The notes beneath the pieces are model-generated. The model was not told the origin of the DNA, searched no databases, and was given only the letters and a program-made list of their open reading frames with translations. Positions 33,275 through 41,046 of a stretch of DNA of 64,000 bases are shown here, in pieces; the stretch's first letter is position 1; each line of letters begins with the position of its first letter. Position numbers and translations under genes: made by a program. Source of the stretch: Sphingopyxis sp. GTDB lineage: Bacteria; Pseudomonadota; Alphaproteobacteria; Sphingomonadales; Sphingomonadaceae. The stretch spans positions 124,001-188,000 of the forward strand of contig NZ_JAEULM010000002.1 in NCBI RefSeq assembly GCF_016793825.1, in the 5' to 3' direction.

Positions 33275-33595
33275 ATGTCGCTGCTCGAAGAGAATGCAGA
33301 AATCCTCGGAAGGATGGAGAAAGATGGGAGCGATCTTGGACGTTCGCGATCGGTCGATTTTTCGCATGTTTTTGCTACTCGCGTATCAGCGGAAAAGTTT
33401 GCAGCCGAGTGCGAAGCGGATGGTTTCAAGATCGACGTTATAGAGACGGACGGAGTTGCAGACCCATGGGACGTCACTGTTACAGTAAAGATGCAGCCTT
33501 CGGCCGCTAACGTCACGTCATGGGAGGAACGCTTCGATATTCTTGCTCGGAGACATGGTGGACGAACGGACGGCTGGGGATTCTTCACGGTCTAA
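33275..33595 (+). CDS. RraB-family (DUF1260) ribonuclease E inhibitor-like protein
   Basis: 106 residues. SLLEENAEILGRMEKDGSDL, DVTVTVKMQPSAANVTSWEERF and RRHGGRTDGWGFF match the RraB fold; RraB binds RNase E and lowers mRNA decay in E. coli. Codon use is visibly AT-richer than the neighbours, suggesting a different origin. Stands alone, about 100 bp after the acyl-CoA ligase. The function in this organism is not known. Confidence 0.8.
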   Translation: MSLLEENAEILGRMEKDGSDLGRSRSVDFSHVFATRVSAEKFAAECEADGFKIDVIETDGVADPWDVTVTVKMQPSAANVTSWEERFDILARRHGGRTDGWGFFTV

Positions 33596-33674
33596 AGGCA
33601 ACTTTCGTTCCGTCGCCACTCCGAACCAGACAGTCCCCTAACGACCCCAAGCAGACTATCCACCGCCGCCGCGC

Positions 33675-34193
33675 TTACGAAAGTCCCGCCGCCTGAATGG
33701 CTGCGAACGCGCTTTCCAGCCGCGCGTCGCCGTCGCCTTCGACCCACGCCCAACGGAGCTTGCGGCGTTCGAGTTCGCCGATCGCGACGTCCATGAATTG
33801 CCGCCGCGCCAAGTCGCTCCCGAACAGGCGCGTGCCGTCCTCCTGCCACGGCAGGTCCATTGCGGGGACGAGATAGAGGTCGGCGGGTTTGTCCCACAGG
33901 TCGATCTCGGGCAGGCGGCGCCCAAGCAGCATGATCGCCCATGCCTGCGTCATCAGCGGGTCGGTGTCCGAAACCAGCCATTCGGGCTTTTGCGCCAGCG
34001 CGGCCTCGGTCGCCGCCAGATGCCCGTCCAGAATCGCAAGCAGGTCGACCTCGTCGAGATCGGTTCCATTCGCTTCGCAATAGGTCCGGCCATATTCGGG
34101 AACGATGAGCGCGCCGAGCTTGAAGGCAAGCCGCGGCGCCAGCGTCGACTTGCCGGTGCTTTCGGCGCCGTGAAGGCAGATGTGCCGGGTCAT
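33675..34193 (-). CDS. NadR-like ATPase/nicotinamide riboside kinase
   Basis: 172-residue P-loop protein: HGAESTGKSTLAPRLA at the N-terminus, EYGRTYCE, a VSDTDPLMTQAW segment and LYLVPAMDLPWQEDGTR. These match the C-terminal kinase domain of NadR, without the NMN adenylyltransferase domain. Start overlaps the pnuC stop (ATGA). With PnuC it forms an uptake-and-trap pair: nicotinamide riboside enters and is phosphorylated to NMN. Kinase activity is inferred. Confidence 0.82.
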   Translation of the reverse strand: MTRHICLHGAESTGKSTLAPRLAFKLGALIVPEYGRTYCEANGTDLDEVDLLAILDGHLAATEAALAQKPEWLVSDTDPLMTQAWAIMLLGRRLPEIDLWDKPADLYLVPAMDLPWQEDGTRLFGSDLARRQFMDVAIGELERRKLRWAWVEGDGDARLESAFAAIQAAGLS

Positions 34194-34759
34194 GCCGCGA
34201 CCGTCCCGGCATGGGCCGCCCGCCGCCATTGGATCAGCCCGTCGATCGACAGGCCGAGCAGGACGACATAGACCGCGCTCGTCGCATAGAGGCCACGCCA
34301 TGCGAAGAGCGGCACCGCGATCAGGTCGACGAGAATCCACAACCACCAGCTTTCGACTCGGCGGCGCGCAAGAAGCCACTGTGCGGTGACGCTGATCATC
34401 GCGATCGCGCCGTCGATCCAGGGCGCAGCGGCATCGGTGAAACGGTGCATCGCCGCACTCCACACGACCCACGCCGCGGCCGTGACGCCCCCCCAGATCC
34501 AGCGTGCGCGGGCGGTCATCCAGCCGACGGGAATATCGCTCCCCTCGCGCGCGCGCATCCACGCGGCCCAGCCGTACAGGTTCAGCGCAAAGAAAAAGCC
34601 CTGAAGCAACATGTCGCTGTACAGCTTCGCCTCAAAGAAAACGAAGGCGTAGAGCGTCACCGCCGCAAGCGCGAAGGGGTAGTTCCAGACGCTGCGGAGC
34701 GCGACCAGCGCGACATTGGTCAGGACCAGCGCGGCGGCCAGCCATTCGAGCTGGCTCAT
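34190..34759 (-). CDS. pnuC: Nicotinamide riboside transporter PnuC
   Basis: 189 residues with about seven hydrophobic helices and the PnuC signatures LNLYGWAAWMR and WWLWILVDLIAVPLFAWRGLY. Imports nicotinamide riboside by facilitated diffusion. It overlaps crtB upstream and the kinase gene downstream by ATGA, so it is translated within an otherwise carotenoid-related operon. Confidence 0.9.
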   Translation of the reverse strand: MSQLEWLAAALVLTNVALVALRSVWNYPFALAAVTLYAFVFFEAKLYSDMLLQGFFFALNLYGWAAWMRAREGSDIPVGWMTARARWIWGGVTAAAWVVWSAAMHRFTDAAAPWIDGAIAMISVTAQWLLARRRVESWWLWILVDLIAVPLFAWRGLYATSAVYVVLLGLSIDGLIQWRRAAHAGTVAA

Positions 34760-35715
34760 GCATCATCCTCCGCCGACGGGCGCGTCCACAGACCGTCGCG
34801 GCTGATCCGCCGCTGCGGCGGACGGCGCAGCACCGACCAGCCCGCCCGCGCGACCCAGCCGAGTTTGGCGAGCAGGCTGGACGCCGCCCGATGGTCCCAT
34901 GCGTGATCGCCGCGGGCGCGGACCTCGCGTGCGATGTCGCCATAGATGCCCGCGGCCGCCAGCACGGCCCAGCGGCTGCGCGGCGGCAGCTTGCGCGCGC
35001 CCCAGCGTGCCGACGCTTCATATTCATCGGCCATTTCGGCAAGCCATTTCGCCATCACCGCCAGCCGGGACCGATAGGCGGGGTGCATGTGTTGACCCGG
35101 TGGGATGTCCAGTTCGACCATCCACTCGTCGGGCAGGTAGCAGCGATCGGCGGCGGCATCCTCCGCCACATCGCGCGCGATGTTCGATAGCTGAAAGGCG
35201 ATGCCAAGGTCCGAGGCGCGATCAAGGGTCGTGGTGTCGCGCGGGTCGATGCCCATGACCAGCGCCATCGCAACCCCCACCGCCCCCGCAACATGATAGC
35301 TATAGCGCAGGAGGTCGGCTTCGCTGCGCGGCCGCCAGTCCTTCGCGTCGAGGTCGAAGCCCGCGACGATGTGGTCGATGACGCTGCGCGGGATGTCGAT
35401 TTCGGTCAAAAGCAGGCCAAGCGCGTCGAAAGCAGGCTCCCCGGTCGGTTCGCCGGCAAGCGCCCTGCCCGTCTGCACCCGGATATGCGCGACGGCCGCG
35501 ACGGGGTCATGGTTCGGAACCATCGCCCCGCCATGATCCTGCCCGTCGGTCAGATCGTCGGCGGCGCGGCACCAGGCATAGAGCAGCCAGACGCGCTCGC
35601 GCGTAACGCGGTCGAAGAGCCGGCTGGCGAGCGCGAAGCTTTTCGATCCGCGCGCGATGCTGTCATGCGCGAATCCGTGGAGGGCATGCGCATCATAGGC
35701 CCCCGCCACGATCAT
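34756..35715 (-). CDS. crtB: Phytoene synthase
   Basis: 319 residues. Trans-isoprenyl diphosphate synthase fold with both aspartate-rich motifs: WCRAADDLTDG and NIARDVAEDAAADRCYLP. Joins two geranylgeranyl diphosphates to phytoene, the first carotenoid step. ATG at 35715 shares a base with the stop of the LOG-family gene, and its stop overlaps pnuC. Confidence 0.94.
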   Translation of the reverse strand: MIVAGAYDAHALHGFAHDSIARGSKSFALASRLFDRVTRERVWLLYAWCRAADDLTDGQDHGGAMVPNHDPVAAVAHIRVQTGRALAGEPTGEPAFDALGLLLTEIDIPRSVIDHIVAGFDLDAKDWRPRSEADLLRYSYHVAGAVGVAMALVMGIDPRDTTTLDRASDLGIAFQLSNIARDVAEDAAADRCYLPDEWMVELDIPPGQHMHPAYRSRLAVMAKWLAEMADEYEASARWGARKLPPRSRWAVLAAAGIYGDIAREVRARGDHAWDHRAASSLLAKLGWVARAGWSVLRRPPQRRISRDGLWTRPSAEDDA

Positions 35716-36296
35716 TACAGATCGTCGGCCTTCATGGCGAAGATCGGCGCGTGCGGTTCGTATGTCTCCATTTTGTCGAGCAGTTCGTCGATCCCGGCAT
35801 CGACGATCATGATCCCTGCATGCGCGGGGCGGATGAAGCCGACGTCGATCATGTGCCGGTTGAAGGCGACAAGGTCGTTGTAGAAGCCCGCCGCGTTGAG
35901 CAGTCCGACGGGCTTGGCATGATAGCCGAGTTGCGCCCAGCTGATCGCTTCCCAAAGCTCGTCCATCGTGCCGACCCCGCCGGGGATCGTGAGGAAGCCG
36001 TCGGAAAGGTCGGTGAACATCTTCTTGCGCTCGTGCATGCCCGACACGACGTGCAGTTCGGTGCAACCGCGGTGCGCGACTTCGGTTCCGACAAGCGCAT
36101 CGGGGATGACGCCGATCACCTCGCCGCCGGCTTCCAGCGCGCTGTCGGCGACGGCACCCATCAGCCCGAGCCGGCCGCCGCCATAGACGACGCCGATCCC
36201 GCGCTGCGCGAGCGTCCGCCCGACGTGGCGCGCGGTTTCGATGTAGATCGGGTCGGCGGGGGTCGCGGACCCGCAATAGACGGCAAGGCGTTTCAT
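35715..36296 (-). CDS. LOG-family (TIGR00730) nucleoside 5'-monophosphate phosphoribohydrolase
   Basis: 193 residues with the lysine-decarboxylase-like Rossmann fold, VYGGGRLGLMGAVADSA and the signature PGGVGTMDELWEAISWAQLG. The family releases cytokinin bases from riboside monophosphates and in bacteria handles purine nucleotides. It sits between crtI and crtB and is coupled to crtB (TAATG). The role here is unknown, but together with PnuC and the kinase it adds a nucleotide theme to the operon. Confidence 0.9.
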   Translation of the reverse strand: MKRLAVYCGSATPADPIYIETARHVGRTLAQRGIGVVYGGGRLGLMGAVADSALEAGGEVIGVIPDALVGTEVAHRGCTELHVVSGMHERKKMFTDLSDGFLTIPGGVGTMDELWEAISWAQLGYHAKPVGLLNAAGFYNDLVAFNRHMIDVGFIRPAHAGIMIVDAGIDELLDKMETYEPHAPIFAMKADDL

Positions 36297-36347
36297 TCGT
36301 TCACTCTATCGCTTTCATCACCCCTGCAAGGGTCGGGGTCCAGATGG

Positions 36348-36367
36348 AATCCCGCCTTCGCGGGAAT
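36348..36367. repeat. Short palindromic repeat in the crtI-LOG gap
   Basis: AATCCCGCCTTCGCGGGAAT forms an 8-bp stem (7 of 8 pairs) with a CTTC loop. This TTCCCGC..GCGGGAA type is widespread in alphaproteobacterial genomes. It may act as a transcript-end or stabilising hairpin between crtI and the LOG gene. Confidence 0.65.
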
Positions 36368-36385
36368 GGCGGGAAAGTAAAGAGC

Positions 36386-37864
36386 CTATCGGGATTCGAG
36401 CATCAGCGCGGCGGTCGCGCGGGCGCTGCCGACGACGCCGGGAATTCCCGCTCCCGGATGCGTGCCCGCCCCGACGAAATAGAGATTTTCGATCGCATCG
36501 TCGCGGTTGTGCGCCCGAAACCAGGCGCTTTGCCAGAGCAGCGGCTCAAGGCTGAACGCGCTGCCGAGATGCGCCGACAGATCGCGGCCGAAATCAGCCG
36601 GTGTATAGTAGAAGCGGGTCACGACCCTGTCCTTGAGACCCGGCAGGACGCGACGTTCGACCTCGTCCAGTATCGCATCGGCGAAGCGTTTGCCGAACGC
36701 GCCATCCCAGTCGGCCTTGGCCTTTCCCAGATGTGCGACGGGCGCCAGCGCATAGAAAGTCGAATGGCCGGGCGGCGCCAGGCCGGGGTCGGTGATGCTG
36801 GGGTGATGAAGGTAGAGCGAGAAATCTCCCGCGACGACGCCATTGGAGTAGATATCGTCGAGCAGCCCCCTGTAGCGCGGACCAAACAGGATACTGTGGT
36901 GCGCGACGTCGGGATATTCACCCTGCACGCCGAAATGAACGACAAAGAGCGACGGCGACCAGCGTTTGCGTGCCAGCCCCTTCGCGACCTTCGCGCCGCG
37001 CGCATGGCACAGCAGGTCGCGGTAGCTGTGCATCAGGTCGCCGTTGCAGGCGACCATGTCGGCCGCGCCGTGCCATCCGCCCTGCGTCGTGACGCCCGTC
37101 GCACGGTTGCCCGTCGTTTCGATCCGCGCCACCGGATCGCCGAGCCTCAGCGACCCGCCGAGCCGCTCGAACAGGCGCACCATGCCGCCCACCAGCGCGT
37201 TCGTGCCGCCGCGCGCGAACCAGACCCCGCCGTCCTTTTCGATCGTGTGGATCAGCGCATAGATCGCGCTCGTCGTCATCGGATTGCCGCCGACCAGCAA
37301 GGTATGGAAGGACAACGCCTGCCGCAGCCGTTCGTCCTCCACATAGGACGACACGATCGAATAGACGCTGCGCCAGGCCCGATATTTCATCAGCGCTGGC
37401 GCGGCCCGGATCATCGACGCGAAGTCGAGAAAGGCCACCGCGCCAAGCTTGACATAGCCCTGTTCGTAAACGCCCCGCGAATAGGCGAGGAAGCGGTCGT
37501 ATCCCGCGACGTCGGCGGGATGCAGCCGCTCGATTTCGGCACGCAGCGCGGCCTCGTCGTTCGAATAGTCGAAGCGTGATCCGTCGGGCCAGTCGAGCCG
37601 ATAGAAGGGCATCACCGGAACAAGATCGACATCGGCCGCCATGTCCCGGCCGGAAAGCGCCCACAAGTCCTGAAGGCACGGGGGATCGGTAATCACCGTT
37701 GGCCCCGCATCGAAGGTGAAACCGTCCTTCTCCCAATGATAGGCCCGCCCGCCGGGCTTGTCGCGCGCCTCGACGATCGTCGTTTCGACACCGGCCGACT
37801 GTAACCGGATCGCCAGCGCCAGCCCACCGAACCCCGCACCGACGACGATGGCCCGCCGCGTCAT
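36386..37864 (-). CDS. crtI: Phytoene desaturase
   Basis: 492 residues. FAD-binding N-terminus IVVGAGFGGLALAIRL with VEARDKPGGRAY, GPTVITDPP, and the C-terminal CrtI signature YFVGAGTHPGAGIPGVVGSA. Desaturates phytoene to lycopene (or neurosporene). Start is the ATG overlapping the crtY stop (ATGA). Confidence 0.95.
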   Translation of the reverse strand: MTRRAIVVGAGFGGLALAIRLQSAGVETTIVEARDKPGGRAYHWEKDGFTFDAGPTVITDPPCLQDLWALSGRDMAADVDLVPVMPFYRLDWPDGSRFDYSNDEAALRAEIERLHPADVAGYDRFLAYSRGVYEQGYVKLGAVAFLDFASMIRAAPALMKYRAWRSVYSIVSSYVEDERLRQALSFHTLLVGGNPMTTSAIYALIHTIEKDGGVWFARGGTNALVGGMVRLFERLGGSLRLGDPVARIETTGNRATGVTTQGGWHGAADMVACNGDLMHSYRDLLCHARGAKVAKGLARKRWSPSLFVVHFGVQGEYPDVAHHSILFGPRYRGLLDDIYSNGVVAGDFSLYLHHPSITDPGLAPPGHSTFYALAPVAHLGKAKADWDGAFGKRFADAILDEVERRVLPGLKDRVVTRFYYTPADFGRDLSAHLGSAFSLEPLLWQSAWFRAHNRDDAIENLYFVGAGTHPGAGIPGVVGSARATAALMLESR

Positions 37865-39018
37865 CGCCAGTCGAACCGGGCAAGCGCGGACACGGCGCGT
37901 CCGACGGGCACCGGCGGTTTGCCGGCAAGGATGCGCAACTTGTCTCGCGCGCTGGGCGCGCCGGCATAAAAGCGCGCGATCAGCCCCGGCGACAGGCGGT
38001 AGAAACGCTGGAAGATGCGATAGCGTTCGCCGGGTTCGGCGGCGCGAAACAGCATCGCGCCGAGCATGCGATAGAAACGCTGGCGTCGCCATGACGTGGC
38101 GGCCTGTGCCCGGAGCAGCGCGGACAGATCGGCCCGATCGACAAGCGCCGGCAGCGTCGCCGCGGTCCGCACCGCATCGGGCAGCGAATAGCCCGTCGTC
38201 GCGTGAAAGCGCCCCGCGCGAACCCCGATCCGCGCGACGCCATCAAGCACCGGCCAGATCGCCGCGAAATCGCCCGCCATCACAACGGGCAGCGCCCCCG
38301 TCTCCTCGCGCTCGACCCCCGCGACGCCCCAGCCGCGCGACGCGGCATAGGCGGCGATCCGGCCGCGTACCGCCGCAACGTCGAGCGCCGCCTCGTTGCT
38401 GTAATAGGTATCCTCGACGAACACCGTCTCGGCGTCGAACGGCAGGCAATAGACGAAGCGATAGCCGCCGAGTTGTTCGACGGTGGCGTCCATCACGACC
38501 GGCTGCGCGAGGCCATGTCCGCCCTCGACGCGCAGCGCCTGTCCGACGAATGTCTGCCACCCGCACTTGATCCCCGCGAGATCGCCGATCCCGCGCGCGT
38601 CGAGGACGTGCCGTGCCTCGATCCGGCTGCCGTCATCGAAAGTGACCGATTGCGGCGCAAGCAGGATCGCCGCCCGCACAATTCGCCGGTCGGTGGGCAG
38701 GACAGCGCTCACCGCCTCGGCAAGCGCCTCGCCGGTAATGCTGTTGTACGCCATCGGCAGCCGACGGTCGAAAGCGGGAAACGCGACGTCATAGCCGTCC
38801 CAGCGATGCCGGATCAGCGGTTCGACAAGCCAGCGATCGCTCGCCGCGATGTCGGCGTCGAAAAAGGACCAGATGTGATTGCCGCCGATCGGGCCCGGCT
38901 CGATCAGCCGCACGTCAAGATCGGGCCGCCGCCGCGCGAGCGCCAGCGCCGCGAGCCCGCCGGCAAGCCCGCCACCGACGATGGCTATGTCGCAACTATC
39001 CTTGTCCGGCGCCGCCAT
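37861..39018 (-). CDS. crtY: Lycopene beta-cyclase
   Basis: 385 residues of the CrtY family: dinucleotide site DIAIVGGGLAGGLAALAL, HIWSFFDADI, YRFVYCLPFDAETVFVEDTYY and GALPVVM. Cyclises lycopene to beta-carotene. First gene of the reverse-strand carotenoid operon; divergent from the sterol-desaturase family gene across 49 bp. Confidence 0.94.
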   Translation of the reverse strand: MAAPDKDSCDIAIVGGGLAGGLAALALARRRPDLDVRLIEPGPIGGNHIWSFFDADIAASDRWLVEPLIRHRWDGYDVAFPAFDRRLPMAYNSITGEALAEAVSAVLPTDRRIVRAAILLAPQSVTFDDGSRIEARHVLDARGIGDLAGIKCGWQTFVGQALRVEGGHGLAQPVVMDATVEQLGGYRFVYCLPFDAETVFVEDTYYSNEAALDVAAVRGRIAAYAASRGWGVAGVEREETGALPVVMAGDFAAIWPVLDGVARIGVRAGRFHATTGYSLPDAVRTAATLPALVDRADLSALLRAQAATSWRRQRFYRMLGAMLFRAAEPGERYRIFQRFYRLSPGLIARFYAGAPSARDKLRILAGKPPVPVGRAVSALARFDWR

Positions 39019-39067
39019 GTTCCCCGTCCTAGGGTAGGAACCCTAGCGAGCGGTGCGGCGCGCCGCT

Positions 39068-39829
39068 ATGGCTTCCTTCATGGCCGCGATCATTTTCTCT
39101 GCGCTGGCGATGACGCTGATCGTCGGTGTCCGCTACCTGCTGAGCAGCGGGGTCTTCGCATTTGTGACGAAGCTCCGGCATCCGGGCCTCTATCGGGGCC
39201 TCGAAGCCCGGATATGGCGCGAGATCGGCTGGAGCCTCGCGAGCGCCGCGATCTATGGCATCCCGGCTGGCATCGTCGCGTGGGGATGGCAGGCGCGTGG
39301 CTGGACGCGCCTTTATACCGACGTCGACGCCTTTCCGCTCTGGTACCTGCCGGTCAGCCTGCTTGCCTATCTGATCCTCCACGACACCTGGTTCTATTGG
39401 ACCCACCGCTGGATGCACCGGCCACGCTGGTTCCGGATCGTTCATGCCGTCCACCACCAAAGCCGACCGCCAACCGCCTGGGCTGCGATGAGCTTTCATC
39501 CGATCGAGGCGATCACCGGCGCCGTCGTAATCCCCGCGCTGCTGTTCGTCGTGCCGATCCACGTCGCCGTACTGGGGCTCGTCCTCGCGATCATGACCCT
39601 GATGGGAGTGGCGAATCATATGGGATGGGAAATGTTCCCGCGCGCGCTCGTTCATGGACCCGCAGGCGATTGGCTGATAACCGCAACCCATCACGACCAG
39701 CATCACACGGCCTATCGGGGGAATTATGGCCTGTATTTCCGTTTCTGGGACAAGGCGTGGGGCACGGATATCGGGCTTGGCCGCTTTGCCCCTGCTGCTG
39801 GCGGCGGCGAGCGCGCCGCCGACCGTTGA
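39068..39829 (+). CDS. Sterol desaturase/fatty-acid hydroxylase family membrane protein
   Basis: 253 residues from ATG 39068 (GTG at 39053 is in frame). Several membrane helices and the di-iron histidine clusters HDTWFYWTHRWMH, HAVHHQS and THHDQHH. Larger than CrtZ (about 165 residues) and of a different branch of the same superfamily. Adjacency to crtY makes a carotenoid ring hydroxylase attractive, but lipid or hopanoid hydroxylation is equally possible. The 3' end overlaps the DUF2141 gene by 104 bp in another frame. Confidence 0.82.
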   Translation: MASFMAAIIFSALAMTLIVGVRYLLSSGVFAFVTKLRHPGLYRGLEARIWREIGWSLASAAIYGIPAGIVAWGWQARGWTRLYTDVDAFPLWYLPVSLLAYLILHDTWFYWTHRWMHRPRWFRIVHAVHHQSRPPTAWAAMSFHPIEAITGAVVIPALLFVVPIHVAVLGLVLAIMTLMGVANHMGWEMFPRALVHGPAGDWLITATHHDQHHTAYRGNYGLYFRFWDKAWGTDIGLGRFAPAAGGGERAADR

Positions 39830-40184
39830 GGTCAGCATCACCGGCCTGCGCAATGCCAAGGGACAGATTCTCGTCTGCCTGACGACGAACCCCAAGGCTT
39901 TTCCCGATTGCAGCAAGGACGAGGCGTCGGTCCATATCGCGGTGAAGGCCGCCGATGCCGCCGATTTCACGATCCGCGCCCCGGGCCCCGGCACCTATGC
40001 GATTGCCGTGGTCCACGACGAGAACGCCAACAACAAGATGGACATGGCCCTCTTCCTGCCCCGGGAAGGCTTCGGCTTTTCGCGCAACCCGGCGCTGGGC
40101 ATGGGGCCACCCAAGTTCAAGTCGGCGAGTTTCGTCGTCGCGGGTGACACGCGCCAGTCGATCAGGATGAAATATATGCTCTGA
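39726..40184 (+). CDS. Secreted DUF2141 protein
   Basis: 152 residues with a signal peptide (SGLAALPLLLAAASAPP) and the DUF2141 core: VEVSITGLRNAKGQILVCL, YAIAVVHDENANNKMD, GFGFSRNPALGMGPPKF. Beta-sandwich, periplasmic, function unknown. The signal peptide is coded entirely inside the end of the upstream gene, and no later start would keep it, so the 104-bp overlap seems real. Confidence 0.82.
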   Translation: MACISVSGTRRGARISGLAALPLLLAAASAPPTVEVSITGLRNAKGQILVCLTTNPKAFPDCSKDEASVHIAVKAADAADFTIRAPGPGTYAIAVVHDENANNKMDMALFLPREGFGFSRNPALGMGPPKFKSASFVVAGDTRQSIRMKYML

Positions 40185-40946
40185 TCATTCGGCAGCGAGG
40201 GCGAAGCACCGTGCGATTTGCGGCTCGGCCTTCTCCTCGGGCAGCGCGTCGAACTCCTCCGGCGAAAAGGCGCCTTCGGCCGCACGCAATGCGGCTTCGA
40301 CCGCATCGTCCCCGACGCTTTCGGCCAGTCGCGCCATCAGACGCGCCTTCATCGCAGCGAGCTCCTTCGCTTCATCCTTGAAGACCGGAATACCGATCGC
40401 AACATGGCTGAGAATGACGTGACACCGCGCGGCATCGGGCATTGCGATGCCGCTCACGCGGACAACCGGCGTCAGGCCGCTGACAACGCCGTCGCCACCC
40501 CCCGATACGTCTATGCTGTCATAGAGCGGCGCGCAGCCCTTCATGGCGACATCAAGCGTCTTTTGCGCGGTCTTCCGGTTTTGGCCGCCACCCAATGTCG
40601 CAAAGGTATAGGCTTCGAAATCCTGCTTATAGACGGCCTTTACCTCCGCCGCGCCCATGCCCGTTTCCTGCATGATGGCTTCGGCAAGGCGCCCGGCCAG
40701 TACCTCGGCCTTTGCATCGCTCAGGCCATAGTCGTTTTTGGACACGCCGCGGCCGACATCGTACATCACGGCACTGGCCAGCATCGCGCATCGCACCTCG
40801 CGTCGCCGTGGTTCGGAAAGCGCCGCCAGTTGCGCGGCCGCCATCGCCGGATCGGCAAGCTGTTCGACCGTTTCCTCCGTCGTCGGTTCATCGGCCGACA
40901 CTGCCGCTTGCGATACCCCCATCAACGCGAAAAGCACCCACCACAT
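40185..40946 (-). CDS. Hypothetical secreted protein
   Basis: 253 residues. A short hydrophobic N-terminus (VLFALMGVSQAAVSA) looks like a signal peptide; the rest is mostly helical and acidic, with four Cys in pairs (RCAMLASAVM, KGCAPL, ARCHVIL, IARCF). No family recognised. It ends one base after the DUF2141 gene, convergent with it. Confidence 0.65.
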   Translation of the reverse strand: MWWVLFALMGVSQAAVSADEPTTEETVEQLADPAMAAAQLAALSEPRRREVRCAMLASAVMYDVGRGVSKNDYGLSDAKAEVLAGRLAEAIMQETGMGAAEVKAVYKQDFEAYTFATLGGGQNRKTAQKTLDVAMKGCAPLYDSIDVSGGGDGVVSGLTPVVRVSGIAMPDAARCHVILSHVAIGIPVFKDEAKELAAMKARLMARLAESVGDDAVEAALRAAEGAFSPEEFDALPEEKAEPQIARCFALAAE

Positions 40947-41046
40947 GTTTCACCCCCGATAGCGCGCCCAGTCGCATGCTGTGGAAATGCAGGAGCCTTG
41001 GCAAGCGGCATTGTGGGGCGACGGACGCGCGGCTAAAGCAGCGCGC

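Noticed and set aside
36386-39829. crtZ assignment for the gene at 39068
   Set aside because: The protein is about 90 residues longer than CrtZ and its His clusters fit the sterol-desaturase branch, so the name was not given.
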